64,000 bases of DNA from JAMQPK01 sp963782595 (GTDB lineage Bacteria > Acidobacteriota > Vicinamibacteria > Vicinamibacterales > JAMQPK01): positions 62,001 through 126,000 of the forward strand of contig CAWAKJ010000005.1 in assembly GCA_963782595.1 (NCBI GenBank), written 5' to 3'. A program made the position numbers and the translations under genes. The stretch's first letter is position 1, and every line of letters starts with the position of its first letter. Below, one piece after another: positions 8,139 to 16,687 of the stretch. Below the pieces are notes generated by a model. That model saw only the letters and a program-made list of their open reading frames with translations. It searched no databases and had not been told where the DNA came from.

Positions 8139-8831
8139 ATCCCTGGGCTTGGTCACCATGGGGACGAACCGCACCGGAATCGTGCGTTTCTCCGTCACTC
8201 CCTGTGCGGTCTTCGTAATGATGACCATCTCCTGATAGTCGGTGCCGACCGGCACGACCATGATTCCCCCAACCGCAAGCTGATCCACGAGCGCCTTCGG
8301 AATCTCCGGCGGCGCGGCGGTGACGATGATGCGATCGAATGGCGCGCGCTCGGGCCATCCCAGGTAGCCGTTGCCTGTGCGCACCTCGACGTTGCGATAG
8401 CCGGCGAGTGCGAGCGTGCCGCGTGCGCGATCGGCGAGCTCGTTCACGATCTCGATGCTGTAGACCTGCTTCGCGATTTCGGCGAGCACCGCCGCCTGAT
8501 AGCCGGAGCCGGTGCCGATCTCGAGCACCTTGTGGCCGGGCTCGAGCCGCAGCGCGTCGGTCATATAGCCCACGATGTAGGGCTGCGAAATCGTCTGTCC
8601 CTGGCCGATGGGCAATGGCCGATCTTCATACGCGTGCGCCCGCATGGCTTCGGGCACGAAGAGGTGGCGAGGCACACGCGCCATCGCCTGCAGCACGGCT
8701 GCGCTCTGCACATCACGCGCTCTGATTTGCGTGTTGACCATCTGCTGACGCTGCGCCGGCCAGTTGTCGGGCTGTGCACATGTGATCGCCCCCGCGAACA
8801 ACATGCTGACGAAGACTATAATCAGGTTCAT
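8136..8831 (-). CDS. pcm: Protein-L-isoaspartate O-methyltransferase, apparently exported
   Basis: A 231-residue PCMT that repairs isoaspartyl residues by S-adenosylmethionine-dependent methylation. Visible motifs are RVPRHLFVP at 52-60, GQGQTISQPYIVGYM at 76-90, and SAM motif I VLEIGTGSG at 102-110. The protein begins with a hydrophobic segment (residues 2-19) followed by CAQPDNW, which looks like a signal peptide; a lipobox is not convincing. PCMT is usually cytoplasmic and SAM is not expected in the periplasm, so the location is uncertain. The start ATG overlaps the mtgA ATG head to head in the tetranucleotide CATG. An in-frame ATG at 8804 preceded by TATAGT is an alternative, giving 222 aa. 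Confidence 0.9.
   Translation of the reverse strand: MNLIIVFVSMLFAGAITCAQPDNWPAQRQQMVNTQIRARDVQSAAVLQAMARVPRHLFVPEAMRAHAYEDRPLPIGQGQTISQPYIVGYMTDALRLEPGHKVLEIGTGSGYQAAVLAEIAKQVYSIEIVNELADRARGTLALAGYRNVEVRTGNGYLGWPERAPFDRIIVTAAPPEIPKALVDQLAVGGIMVVPVGTDYQEMVIITKTAQGVTEKRTIPVRFVPMVTKPRD
8817..8822 (+). promoter_or_regulatory. -10 box of mtgA, leaderless spacing
   Basis: A perfect TATAAT 7 bp before the ATG at 8830. Transcription would be expected to start at or beside the start codon. No good -35 is seen. The reverse complement holds TATAGT, 10 bp before the alternative pcm start at 8804, so the site may work in both directions. Confidence 0.5.
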
Positions 8832-9759
8832 GCGTCGTGTGGGCCGCGTGTTGGCGGCGATCCCGGCCGTGGCATTCGCGTACCTTGCGTTTGTCTACCT
8901 GACCGTGCCCGACGTGCGCGAGCTGCGCACGAACAATCCACAGTCGACGGCGTTCATGCGGCTCCGCGCGCGCGAGGCGCGTGCCGAAGGCCGCGAGCTG
9001 CGCCACGTCCACCAGCCCGTACCGTACAGCCAGATTTCGCCGCATCTCAAGCGCGCGGTGCTCGTGGCCGAGGACTCGGGCTTCTGGGGCCACGAAGGGA
9101 TCGACCTCGAGGAGATCAAAAAATCCCTTGGCATCGACTGGGTGCGCGTCGCGTCGATACGAGGTGCGAGCACCATCACCCAGCAGCTGGCGAAAAACCT
9201 GTACCTCTCGCCCACACGCAACCCAGTCCGCAAGCTGAGCGAGCTGTTCATCACGCGCCGCCTCGAGTACGAGTTGAGCAAGACGCGCATCTTCGAACTG
9301 TACCTGAACTACATCGAATGGGGAGACGGCATCTGGGGTGCGGAGGCAGCGGCCCAGACCTACTTCGGCGTCCCGGCCTCTGCGGTCGCACCCGACCAGG
9401 CCGCGCTGATGGCCGGTGCCATCATCAACCCGCGCGTGCTGAACATCGCAAAGCCGAACGGGCGTCTCCGGGCGCGACAGCGGCTTATCCGCGCGCGTAT
9501 GGGCTACATGACGCCTCCGCCAGTGGTGGCTGTGCCGCCGCCTGCCGACACGCCGAAAGAGGCTGAAGAGCCGCCGAGTGACGAGCCGGACGCAGAGTCG
9601 CCGGCGGAAGCGGATCCTTCATCGGTTCCCGCTTTGGCTCCGACCGAACCTGCTGAGCCACCGCGTGGCAAGCCGGAACCAGGAACCCAGAACCCGGAAC
9701 CGGAACCCAGAACTGAGAACCCGGAACCCGGAACCCCTACCCCGGGTACGGTCCGTTGA
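8830..9759 (+). CDS. mtgA: Monofunctional biosynthetic peptidoglycan transglycosylase
   Basis: A 309-residue GT51 glycosyltransferase that polymerises lipid II into glycan strands at the membrane. One N-terminal membrane helix (6-24) precedes the catalytic domain. The catalytic Glu81 sits in VLVAEDSGFWGHEGID. Further GT51 motifs are GASTITQQLAKNLYLSPTRN, RKLSE, and RIFELYLNYIEWGDGIWGAEAAAQTYFG. No transpeptidase domain follows. The last ~70 residues are Pro/Glu-rich; the final 20 or so are encoded by the GGAACCC heptamer repeat and are not part of the family fold. Start chosen at ATG 8830 because of the TATAAT box; an in-frame ATG further upstream would run into pcm. The 3' end overlaps the convergent CBS gene by 23 bp. 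Confidence 0.92.
   Translation: MRRVGRVLAAIPAVAFAYLAFVYLTVPDVRELRTNNPQSTAFMRLRAREARAEGRELRHVHQPVPYSQISPHLKRAVLVAEDSGFWGHEGIDLEEIKKSLGIDWVRVASIRGASTITQQLAKNLYLSPTRNPVRKLSELFITRRLEYELSKTRIFELYLNYIEWGDGIWGAEAAAQTYFGVPASAVAPDQAALMAGAIINPRVLNIAKPNGRLRARQRLIRARMGYMTPPPVVAVPPPADTPKEAEEPPSDEPDAESPAEADPSSVPALAPTEPAEPPRGKPEPGTQNPEPEPRTENPEPGTPTPGTVR
9675..9736 (+). repeat. Heptamer tandem repeat, GGAACCC type, inside mtgA 3' end
   Basis: Nine units of consensus GGAACCC/AGAACCC, eight of them 7 bp and one 6 bp. It is translated in mtgA as a PGTQNPEPEP-like tail and reaches the last codon region shared with the convergent CBS gene. Confidence 0.8.
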
Positions 9760-10183
9760 TGTACTGCTGCAGGTGCTGAATGATCTCGCCCTGTACGGTG
9801 ATAACCGACCGCACCAGGTCGCCGATCGACACGATGCCCACGATGGCTGCGCCTTCGACAACCGGCAGATGGCGGATGCGCCTGTCGGTCATCATCCGCA
9901 TGCACTCTTCGACGGTGTGACCTGGCGTGACGGTCACAACCGGGCTCGACATGATGTCGGACACAAGCGTGTCCTTCGATGAGCGCGACTGGAGTACGAC
10001 CTTTCGGGCGTAATCGCGTTCGGAAAGAATCCCGACGAGCTTGCTGTCGGAGACGACCAGTAGCGCCCCGACCGAATTCTCAGCCATGAGGGCGATGGCG
10101 TCATACACGGATGCGTCGGACGAGATGCTCAGGACCTTGCGATCTTTCCGCCGCAGAACGGAATTGACGGTGTCGGGCAGCAT
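9737..10183 (-). CDS. CBS-domain pair protein
   Basis: A 148-residue protein made of two CBS motifs (about 15-65 and 80-130), with the signature turns VGALLVVSDSKLVGILSERDYARK and IRHLPVVEGAAIVGIVSIGDLVRS. Stand-alone CBS pairs bind adenine nucleotides and act as energy or redox sensors for partner proteins; the partner is unknown. The ATG at 10183 is preceded by GGAGG at good spacing and by a TATAAT box 34 bp upstream, so the longer in-frame extension antisense to the VWFA gene was rejected. Its 3' end overlaps mtgA. Confidence 0.9.
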   Translation of the reverse strand: MLPDTVNSVLRRKDRKVLSISSDASVYDAIALMAENSVGALLVVSDSKLVGILSERDYARKVVLQSRSSKDTLVSDIMSSPVVTVTPGHTVEECMRMMTDRRIRHLPVVEGAAIVGIVSIGDLVRSVITVQGEIIQHLQQYINGPYPG

Positions 10184-10217
10184 GCACACCTCCGTCAGTG
10201 GTTTGTGAGAGTGGAGA

Positions 10218-10266
10218 ATTATACGCCCAATCCAGGGGATAGGAAGAGTCCTGCACAGCGTATAAT
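10218..10266. promoter_or_regulatory. Divergent TATAAT promoters for CBS and VWFA genes
   Basis: Minus-strand TATAAT (10218-10223) for the CBS gene and plus-strand TATAAT (10261-10266) for the VWFA gene, both in the context GCGTATAATTC. Neither has a clear -35. Both genes have a leader of 15 nt or more with a GGAG-type ribosome-binding site, unlike the leaderless cases elsewhere. Confidence 0.5.
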
Positions 10267-10290
10267 TCGCGCGTCTGGAGGCGATACCCG

Positions 10291-11184
10291 ATGACGCGCA
10301 TGACGGCGGCGCTGGTGCTCGCGGCATCCCTGTTTCCCGACCGCGCCCTCGCGCAACCGGCCACTCGACGCGTGTTCGTCGACGCCACGGCCGCCTCCGG
10401 CGGCGCCGTGCTCGATCTCACACCCGCGGACTTTCAGATTACTGAAGCCGGCGAGGCGCGCGAAGTCACATCCGCCGCTCTGGCGCGGCGGCCGGCCCGC
10501 ATCGCGCTGATCGTCGATGCCACCGACGCGATCCGCCAGCCCATCGGCCAGATCCGGACGGCCATCACGGCCTTTCTCGAATCGCTCGATCCAGAGCACG
10601 AAATGATGTTCGTGTCGGTTGCCGGCACGCCGCAGATCCGCGTGCAGCCAACCACCGAGCGTCAGGCGATGGTCAAGGCCGCGGCCGGTCTTTTCGGGAC
10701 GAGCGGCGCCAACACCATGCATCGCAACATCGACGACATCTTCCACCGGTTCGGACAGACCACCGCCAACCGTGCGATCTTCGTCGTCGTGACCGCCGAG
10801 GGGTTCGAATCGACGGAGAACATCAATCCACAGCAGATCAAGCATGTGACCGACCACTTCGTGTCGCGTGGCGGCGTGCTGCATGGCGTCAGGCTGAACG
10901 TGCCGCTGACGGGCCGGACCACTCCCGCCGGCAACCTGACCGAGATGCCCGTTACGCTGATGATCGCCCGTGATACGGGCGGTGCGTATACGAGCACCTC
11001 GGCCAATGGCCTGCTCGACGTGCTGCAGCGCCTGGCCGGCGCCATCAACGATTCGCACAGAACATCCCCCATGAGCTATCAGGTGGAATATGTCAGTGCG
11101 ACCGTCAAAGGGAAAAAGCCCACCACGCCGGACGTGCGCGTCAATCGAGAGGGCGTTCAATTGAAGGTCATCGGCGCACCATGA
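10291..11184 (+). CDS. VWFA-related exported protein (TIGR03436-like)
   Basis: A 297-residue exported protein with a signal peptide (1-21, ending ALA-Q). The sequence DFQITEAGEAREV...IALIVDATDAI and the later GGVLHGVRLNVP / DTGGAYTSTSANGLLDVLQRLAGAIN match the acidobacterial VWFA family. The metal-ion site normally reads D-x-S-x-S; here it is DATDA, so both serines are missing and metal binding is doubtful. The stop overlaps the ATG of the next TonB receptor (ATGA), indicating translational coupling. Function is not established; in acidobacteria such genes often accompany TonB receptors. Confidence 0.8.
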   Translation: MTRMTAALVLAASLFPDRALAQPATRRVFVDATAASGGAVLDLTPADFQITEAGEAREVTSAALARRPARIALIVDATDAIRQPIGQIRTAITAFLESLDPEHEMMFVSVAGTPQIRVQPTTERQAMVKAAAGLFGTSGANTMHRNIDDIFHRFGQTTANRAIFVVVTAEGFESTENINPQQIKHVTDHFVSRGGVLHGVRLNVPLTGRTTPAGNLTEMPVTLMIARDTGGAYTSTSANGLLDVLQRLAGAINDSHRTSPMSYQVEYVSATVKGKKPTTPDVRVNREGVQLKVIGAP

Positions 11185-14100
11185 GCAGGACACTGATGAC
11201 TTGCGCGCTCTACCTTTTCACTCCATCGGTTGCCGCTGCCCAGTTCAACACCGCTGAAATCGGCGGGGTCATTCGCGACGGCTCCGGCGGGGTTCTGCGC
11301 GGTGCGTTGGTCAGGGCGATACATCCTGCCAGCGGCACGGTGGTCGAACGTGTCTCCGACGCGGGCGGCCGATACTTTCTTCCGGCGCTCCGGATCGGGC
11401 GGTGGGAGATTTCCGCCACGCTGACCGGTTTTGCCGCCAAGACACAGACACTCGTGCTCGAGGCCGGCCGGGCTTTGGCGCTCGACTTTACGCTTGGCCT
11501 CGAGGCCGTCGCCCAGGAAGTCACCGTCGAGGCCTCGGCGCCGCTGCTCCAGACCACGAACGCCGAAATCAGCGACGTCATCGAGAACCGCGAGGTCGTC
11601 CAGCTCCCGTTGAACGGACGCAATTTCATCAACCTCGCGCAGCTCAGCGACGGCGTCGTGATTCCGCCGGGGGGCACGCGAGGCGGCGAACTGGGACAGG
11701 CCGGCCAGCTGCCCAACGTCGGCGGCCAGCGCTCTGGCCACAACATCTACCTGGTCGACGGAGCGAAGGTTACCGACGAGCTCTTCAACAACCTGGTGCT
11801 GAACCCCTCAGTCGATTCCATCCAGGAGTTCAAGATTCAGAAGTCGATGTATCCCGCGGAGTTCGGCGGCAAGGCGTCCGCGCTCATCAACGTTGTCACA
11901 CGTTCCGGCGCGAACGCTTTCCACGGAAGCCTGTTCGAGTTCCACCGGAACGAGTCATTCGACTCGCGCAATTTCTTCCAGCAGGCGAACCAGCCGCTTC
12001 CGCCGCTCCGCCAGGACCAGTTCGGCGGGGCCGTGGGAGGCCCGATCCTCAGGAATAGCACGTTCTTCTTCGGGAGTTACGAGAGCACGAAGCTGAAGCG
12101 CTCGCAAACCAGTGTGTTCTCCGTGCCGACCGCCGCGGCGCGCAACGGCAACTTCACTGGTCTCGCGAATATCTGCGATCCGCTGACGATCCCGACCGCC
12201 GGCGTGTGCACGCCGTTTCCCGGTAATCAGATCCCCGCGAACCGCATCGATCCGATTGCTGCTGCCTTTCTGGCGAACGTCCCGCAGCCAAATACCGACG
12301 GCAACTTCCAGAACCTGGCGGCCAGCGAGGAGCTGACGCGCGACCTGCATCAGTTCAGCGCCCGGGTCGACCATCGGTTCGGCAACTTCGACCAGTTCTT
12401 TGCGCGGTTCAGCACGTTCGACGCCGAAGATCTCCAACCATTCGGCACGAGCGCGCTGCAGGAATCGCTTGTGCCCGGCTTCGGACGGACGCTGACCACG
12501 CACACGCGGAATGCGGTGGCCAGCCACTCGAAGGTGCTCGGCTCGTCGACGGTGAACGAGGTGCGTGTCTCCTGGATGAACGTCAGTGGCGGACAGGTGG
12601 GTCTGAACGAAGGCAATCCCTTCGCGAGCCAGGCCGGCCTGCTGGGTGTGTCCACCGACCCGCGCGACGCCGGGTTCCCGCAGATTGCCACTGGCTTCTA
12701 CAGCACGATGGGCGATCCCACGGTGAATACCACACGCCGCACGCAGCAGTTCGAACTGTTCGACAACTTCACGTGGGACCGCGGGGCACACCGGATGAAG
12801 TTCGGGGCCTACTACTACTACCTGAAGCTCCGGCCCGTGCAGGCCGACAACGCGCGTGGTGCATTCAGCTACTCGGGTCAGTTCAGCGGCAACGCGTTCG
12901 CCGATTTTCTCCTTGGCTATCCCACGACGGCGGTGTCGGGTATCGGGCGCGGCGACGAGGATGGCCGCACCAACTGGCTGCATGTATACGCGCAAGACGA
13001 CTGGCAGGTCCGCGACAACCTCACGCTCAATCTGGGCCTCCGCTATGAGTTCAACCAGCACATGTACGACACGAGCAACCGTTTGTCGTCGATTGATCTC
13101 GATGCGGCGCGGTTTGTCATTGCCAGCGATGAAAACGACACGATCCACCCGAGCGCCAGCAGCCTCTTGCCCCTCGTCCCCGTTCCCTACGTCACATCCA
13201 ATCAAGCCGGCTGGGGTCGAGGACTGATGGACCCGAGCGCGGTCCGTCTGGCGCCGCGTCTGGGCTTCGCGCTGTCTCTCGACGACTCGCGCGCGGTGCT
13301 CCGGGGCGGATACGGCATCTTCCTCAATCAGTGGGCCTACAGCGTGCAGACGGCGTTCGCTCGCAACCTGCCGTTCTTTTTCGTCAAGCAGGTAGATATT
13401 CCGGTCACGCAGACCGTCCCGACGTTCCAGACGCGCAACATCCTGACCAACAACGCCACCGGCACGATTGGCGGCAACATCATGGACTACGCGTACAGCG
13501 TCGAGTACAGCCAGACCTGGAGCGGCGGCCTTCAGTACGCGCTGACGCCGGTGACGCTGCTGGATCTGTTCTACATGGGGACGTGGACGCTCGGCGCGGA
13601 CAACGCCACGGTGCACAACATCCCCGAGCCAGGCGTGGGCCCGATTCAGGCCCGCCGTCCGATCCCGCAGCTGAGCCGCATCAATGCGATTCGCTTCGAC
13701 GGCAAATCGATTTACCACGGCATCACGTTGAAGGCCGAACGACGGCTCCAGAACAACTTCGCGTACAACGTCAGCTACACGTGGTCGGACTCGAAGGACG
13801 ACGCGTCCAGTCCAGGGCCGACGGAAGCGGAAACGAATTTCCCGCAGAATGTCCGAAACGTTTTCGATGAGACCGGCGAGTGGGCGCTGTCGAGCTTTCA
13901 CCACACCCACCAGGTGATCGCGAGCGGTGTCTACCAGGTGCCGTTCTTCAGCGGCGCCGGCGGCGTGAAGGGGGCCGTCCTCGGTGGATGGCGGGTGAAC
14001 GGGATCTTCAGCGCCCTGTCCGGTTCGCCGTTCACCGTCAATCTCAGCGTGGATCGCGCGAACATTGGCGCCGGCCCGGCGCAGCGTCCCGATCAGATCT

Positions 14101-14420
14101 GCGATCCGAACGACGGACCCAGGACCATCGCTCAGTGGTTCAACACGTCGTGCTTCGCATTGCAGCCGCAGTTTACATTCGGCAGCGCGCCGCGCAACAG
14201 CGTCTTCAGTCCCGGGTTCGCCAATGTGGACTTCGTGCTTGCGAAGACGTGGCAGTTTCCCGGCACCTCTGAGCTCGAGTTCCGGTGGGAGATCTTCAAC
14301 CTCCTCAACCGGGCGAACTTCAACCTGCCGAACCGGATCTTCGGCAACCCGAGCTTCGGCCGTATTTCCAGTACGAAGAACCCACGCGAGATGCAGTTCG
14401 GCCTGCGGTTCGCGTTCTAA
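11181..14420 (+). CDS. TonB-dependent receptor with carboxypeptidase-regulatory-like domain
   Basis: A complete 1079-residue Oar-like outer-membrane receptor. A short signal peptide is followed by a CarboxypepD_reg domain (~25-105: GGVIRDGSGGVLRGALVRA...GRYFLPALRIGRWEI), a plug (~110-230: NREVVQLPLNGRNF, NIYLVDGAKVTDELFNN) and a large barrel ending in Phe. No TonB box is obvious. Such proteins are thought to import oligosaccharides or other large nutrients using TonB energy. It overlaps the VWFA gene by 4 bp and is followed 11 bp later by a PQQ dehydrogenase, so uptake and oxidation of one substrate is a reasonable inference. Confidence 0.93.
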   Translation: MSRTLMTCALYLFTPSVAAAQFNTAEIGGVIRDGSGGVLRGALVRAIHPASGTVVERVSDAGGRYFLPALRIGRWEISATLTGFAAKTQTLVLEAGRALALDFTLGLEAVAQEVTVEASAPLLQTTNAEISDVIENREVVQLPLNGRNFINLAQLSDGVVIPPGGTRGGELGQAGQLPNVGGQRSGHNIYLVDGAKVTDELFNNLVLNPSVDSIQEFKIQKSMYPAEFGGKASALINVVTRSGANAFHGSLFEFHRNESFDSRNFFQQANQPLPPLRQDQFGGAVGGPILRNSTFFFGSYESTKLKRSQTSVFSVPTAAARNGNFTGLANICDPLTIPTAGVCTPFPGNQIPANRIDPIAAAFLANVPQPNTDGNFQNLAASEELTRDLHQFSARVDHRFGNFDQFFARFSTFDAEDLQPFGTSALQESLVPGFGRTLTTHTRNAVASHSKVLGSSTVNEVRVSWMNVSGGQVGLNEGNPFASQAGLLGVSTDPRDAGFPQIATGFYSTMGDPTVNTTRRTQQFELFDNFTWDRGAHRMKFGAYYYYLKLRPVQADNARGAFSYSGQFSGNAFADFLLGYPTTAVSGIGRGDEDGRTNWLHVYAQDDWQVRDNLTLNLGLRYEFNQHMYDTSNRLSSIDLDAARFVIASDENDTIHPSASSLLPLVPVPYVTSNQAGWGRGLMDPSAVRLAPRLGFALSLDDSRAVLRGGYGIFLNQWAYSVQTAFARNLPFFFVKQVDIPVTQTVPTFQTRNILTNNATGTIGGNIMDYAYSVEYSQTWSGGLQYALTPVTLLDLFYMGTWTLGADNATVHNIPEPGVGPIQARRPIPQLSRINAIRFDGKSIYHGITLKAERRLQNNFAYNVSYTWSDSKDDASSPGPTEAETNFPQNVRNVFDETGEWALSSFHHTHQVIASGVYQVPFFSGAGGVKGAVLGGWRVNGIFSALSGSPFTVNLSVDRANIGAGPAQRPDQICDPNDGPRTIAQWFNTSCFALQPQFTFGSAPRNSVFSPGFANVDFVLAKTWQFPGTSELEFRWEIFNLLNRANFNLPNRIFGNPSFGRISSTKNPREMQFGLRFAF

Positions 14421-14431
14421 CAAGGAGCGTT

Positions 14432-16516
14432 ATGCCAATGACGTGTTGTCGCCTCTTAACTGTTGCTGTCGTGTCTCTCAGCCTGGGTGCCGCTGTTGTG
14501 AACGGACAAACAGGTGCCACCAACGGCGAGTGGCGCGCGTATGGTGGCGACACCGGACACACGCGGTACGCGCCGCTCGATCAAATCAACGCCACCAATT
14601 TCGGCAAGCTGACGATCGCGTGGCGGTTCAAGACCGATCATCTCGGGCCGCGACCCGAGTTCATGTTCGAATCGACGCCGGTCATGGCCAACGGCGTGCT
14701 CTATTCGACGGCGGGCAGCCGGCGCGCGGTCGTGGCGCTGGATCCGGAAACGGGCGAGGAGCTGTGGATGCACAGCGAACGCGAAGGCGCGCGTGGATCG
14801 GCAGGGCCGCGCCAACTCTCGGGCCGCGGCCTGGCGTACTGGACCGATGGAAAAGAGGAGCGCATTCTCTATGTCACGCCGGGCTACCGCCTGGTCGCCC
14901 TCAACGCCAAGACGGGCATGCGCGTACCGGGATTCGGCGATGACGGCATCGTCGATCTGAAGCAGAACAACGACCAGCAGATCGATCCCATGTCGACCGA
15001 AATCGGGCTCCACGCCACGCCGATGGTCGCGGGCAACGTGGTCGTTGTGGGCGCCGCGCATCGCTCGGGCGGTGTGCCCACCGGCAAAACCAACGTCAAG
15101 GGCTACATTCGCGGATTCGACGTGCGGACCGGCAAGCGGCTCTGGATCTTCCACACGATTCCGTCGCCGGGCGAGTTCGGCAACGAGACCTGGTTGAAGG
15201 ATTCATGGTCGTACACGGGCAACACCGGGGCCTGGGGGCAGATCAGCATCGACGCCGAGCTGGGTATCGCGTACCTGCCGGTCGAAAGCGCGACCGGCGA
15301 TTACTTCGGCGCCGATCGGCCGGGCAACAATCTGTTTGCCGAAAGCCTCGTCGCCGTCGATCTGCAAACCGGGAAGCGCAGATGGCACTACCAGCTGGTG
15401 CATCACGGCATCTGGGATCACGACATCCCGTGCGCGCCGATTCTGGTCGACATCCGGCGCGACGGAAAAATCATCAAAGCTGTCGCCCAACCCACCAAGC
15501 AGGCGTTCATGTACGTCTTCGATCGCGTGACCGGACAGCCACTCTGGCCAATCGAAGAGCGGCCGGTGCCGAAAGGCGACGTGCCTGGCGAGTACTACGC
15601 GGCCACTCAGCCGTTCCCGCTCAACGGGCGCGGCCAGCCGTTCAACTACGACAGGCAGGGCTTCGTGGTGGACGATCTCATCGACTTTACGCCCGAGCTC
15701 CGCGCTGAAGGCGTGAAGGTGATCTCGAAGTACAAGTACGGGCCCATCTTTACACCGCCGGTCGTCAGCAAGCCGGAAGGGCCGCTTGCGACGCTCGTGC
15801 TGGCGGCTGCCGGCGGCGGCACGAACTGGCCGGGCGGTTCATACGATCCGGAGACCGGCATTCTCTATGTGAACTCACAGAAATCAGTGAGCCAGCTTGG
15901 CCTCGTGCCGCCGCGCGATGCCTCGAAAAACGATCTCGCCTATGTCGTGGGGAACGCGTTGACCGGTGCGCGGACGACCGGTGGGACCGGATCGGCCGCC
16001 GGCGGCGGCGCCGCAATCGCCCCGGGGACCACGGCCGCCGCTGCGGCGGCGGCGCCTGCAGGAGAGGGAGGCGGGGGAGCGCCGGGATTGAGCGTTCAAG
16101 GGCTTCCCATCATGAAGCCGCCCTACGGACAGTTGAGCGCGATTGACCTTGTCAAAGGAGAAATCCTCTGGCAGGTTCCGCACGGGGAGACGCCCGACAC
16201 GGTTCGGAACCATCCTGCGCTGAAGGGCCTCTCGATTCCGCGCACAGGCCGTCCCGGTGTCGTCGGTTCCCTTACGACCAAGACGCTGGTGATTTCCGGT
16301 GAGGCCGGCTTCGGCCCGACGCCGACAGGAGCGCGAGGCGCGATGCTGCGCGCGTACGACAAGACGACGGGCAAAGAAGTGGGGGCGGTGTACATGCCCG
16401 CGCCGCAAACAGGCTCGCCGATGACCTACACGTTGAACGGCCGTCAATACATCGTCGTTGCCGTCAGCGGGGCAGGATTTTCGGGCGAGTTGGTCGCGTT
16501 CCGGCTGCCTTCATAG
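14432..16516 (+). CDS. PQQ-dependent dehydrogenase (quinoprotein, exported)
   Basis: A 694-residue periplasmic eight-blade quinoprotein. The signal peptide spans about 1-25. Propeller motifs include EWRAYGGDTGHTRYAPLDQI, VVALDPETGEELW, LVALNAKTGMRVPGFGDDG and a late GEILWQVPHGETPDT. The gene pattern is that of membrane-bound glucose/pyranose dehydrogenases without the membrane domain. A Gly/Ala-rich insertion (~515-552, with a run of eight Ala) interrupts the propeller. The start at 14432 is set by AAGGAG 4 bp upstream; longer in-frame starts lie inside the receptor gene. Electrons would pass to a cytochrome or quinone not encoded here. Its stop codon is the first base triplet of a heptamer repeat. 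Confidence 0.9.
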   Translation: MPMTCCRLLTVAVVSLSLGAAVVNGQTGATNGEWRAYGGDTGHTRYAPLDQINATNFGKLTIAWRFKTDHLGPRPEFMFESTPVMANGVLYSTAGSRRAVVALDPETGEELWMHSEREGARGSAGPRQLSGRGLAYWTDGKEERILYVTPGYRLVALNAKTGMRVPGFGDDGIVDLKQNNDQQIDPMSTEIGLHATPMVAGNVVVVGAAHRSGGVPTGKTNVKGYIRGFDVRTGKRLWIFHTIPSPGEFGNETWLKDSWSYTGNTGAWGQISIDAELGIAYLPVESATGDYFGADRPGNNLFAESLVAVDLQTGKRRWHYQLVHHGIWDHDIPCAPILVDIRRDGKIIKAVAQPTKQAFMYVFDRVTGQPLWPIEERPVPKGDVPGEYYAATQPFPLNGRGQPFNYDRQGFVVDDLIDFTPELRAEGVKVISKYKYGPIFTPPVVSKPEGPLATLVLAAAGGGTNWPGGSYDPETGILYVNSQKSVSQLGLVPPRDASKNDLAYVVGNALTGARTTGGTGSAAGGGAAIAPGTTAAAAAAAPAGEGGGGAPGLSVQGLPIMKPPYGQLSAIDLVKGEILWQVPHGETPDTVRNHPALKGLSIPRTGRPGVVGSLTTKTLVISGEAGFGPTPTGARGAMLRAYDKTTGKEVGAVYMPAPQTGSPMTYTLNGRQYIVVAVSGAGFSGELVAFRLPS

Positions 16517-16570
16517 TCGCAAGGCGCTAGTCGGAAGTCGTAAGGCGCAAGTCGAGTCGAAAGTCGACAG
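16514..16570 (+). repeat. Heptamer tandem repeat, AAGTCGC type
   Basis: About eight degenerate units of AAGTCGN/AAGGCGC; one unit is shortened to 5 bp. The first unit begins with the TAG stop of the PQQ dehydrogenase, as the copy at 1192 begins at a TAA stop. Confidence 0.75.
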
Positions 16571-16576
16571 TCAGTA

Positions 16577-16604
16577 GGCCGGGTCTTGCCTGGTAGACCC
16601 GGCC
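16577..16604. terminator. REP-B palindrome, 10-bp perfect stem
   Basis: Arms GGCCGGGTCT (16577-16586) and AGACCCGGCC (16595-16604) around an 8-nt loop. No T-run follows. Related to the hairpins at 37432 and 51532, so it is a repeat family member that may also act as a transcript end. Confidence 0.55.
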
Positions 16605-16644
16605 CATTCCTTACCGCCAACAACTGCGAAGACGAACCCCATCG

Positions 16645-16668
16645 GTGTGTGTGTGTGTGTGTGTGTGT
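16645..16668 (+). repeat. (GT)12 microsatellite upstream of vapB
   Basis: Twelve uninterrupted GT units, ending one base before the palindromic operator. Dinucleotide tracts of this length are prone to slippage. It occupies the position where a -35 element for the vapB -10 box would lie. Confidence 0.9.
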
Positions 16669-16682
16669 TACCATATATGGTA
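16669..16682. promoter_or_regulatory. Perfect 14-bp palindrome, likely VapB operator
   Basis: TACCATATATGGTA is a perfect inverted repeat ending 5 bp before the vapB ATG. It contains TATATG (16674-16679) 8 bp before the ATG, so operator and -10 box coincide. RHH antitoxins usually bind such palindromes to autorepress their operon. Confidence 0.7.
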
Positions 16683-16687
16683 GCCAT

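Noticed and set aside
11955..14423. An 822-codon open frame antisense to the TonB receptor
   Set aside because: It is the mirror of a GC-rich gene; the sense strand encodes a full recognisable receptor and the antisense product is Arg/Glu/Val-rich with no family features.
16586..16687. An N-terminal extension of vapB through the GT tract
   Set aside because: It would read CVCVCVCV through the microsatellite and the palindrome; the RHH fold starts at the ATG at 16688.
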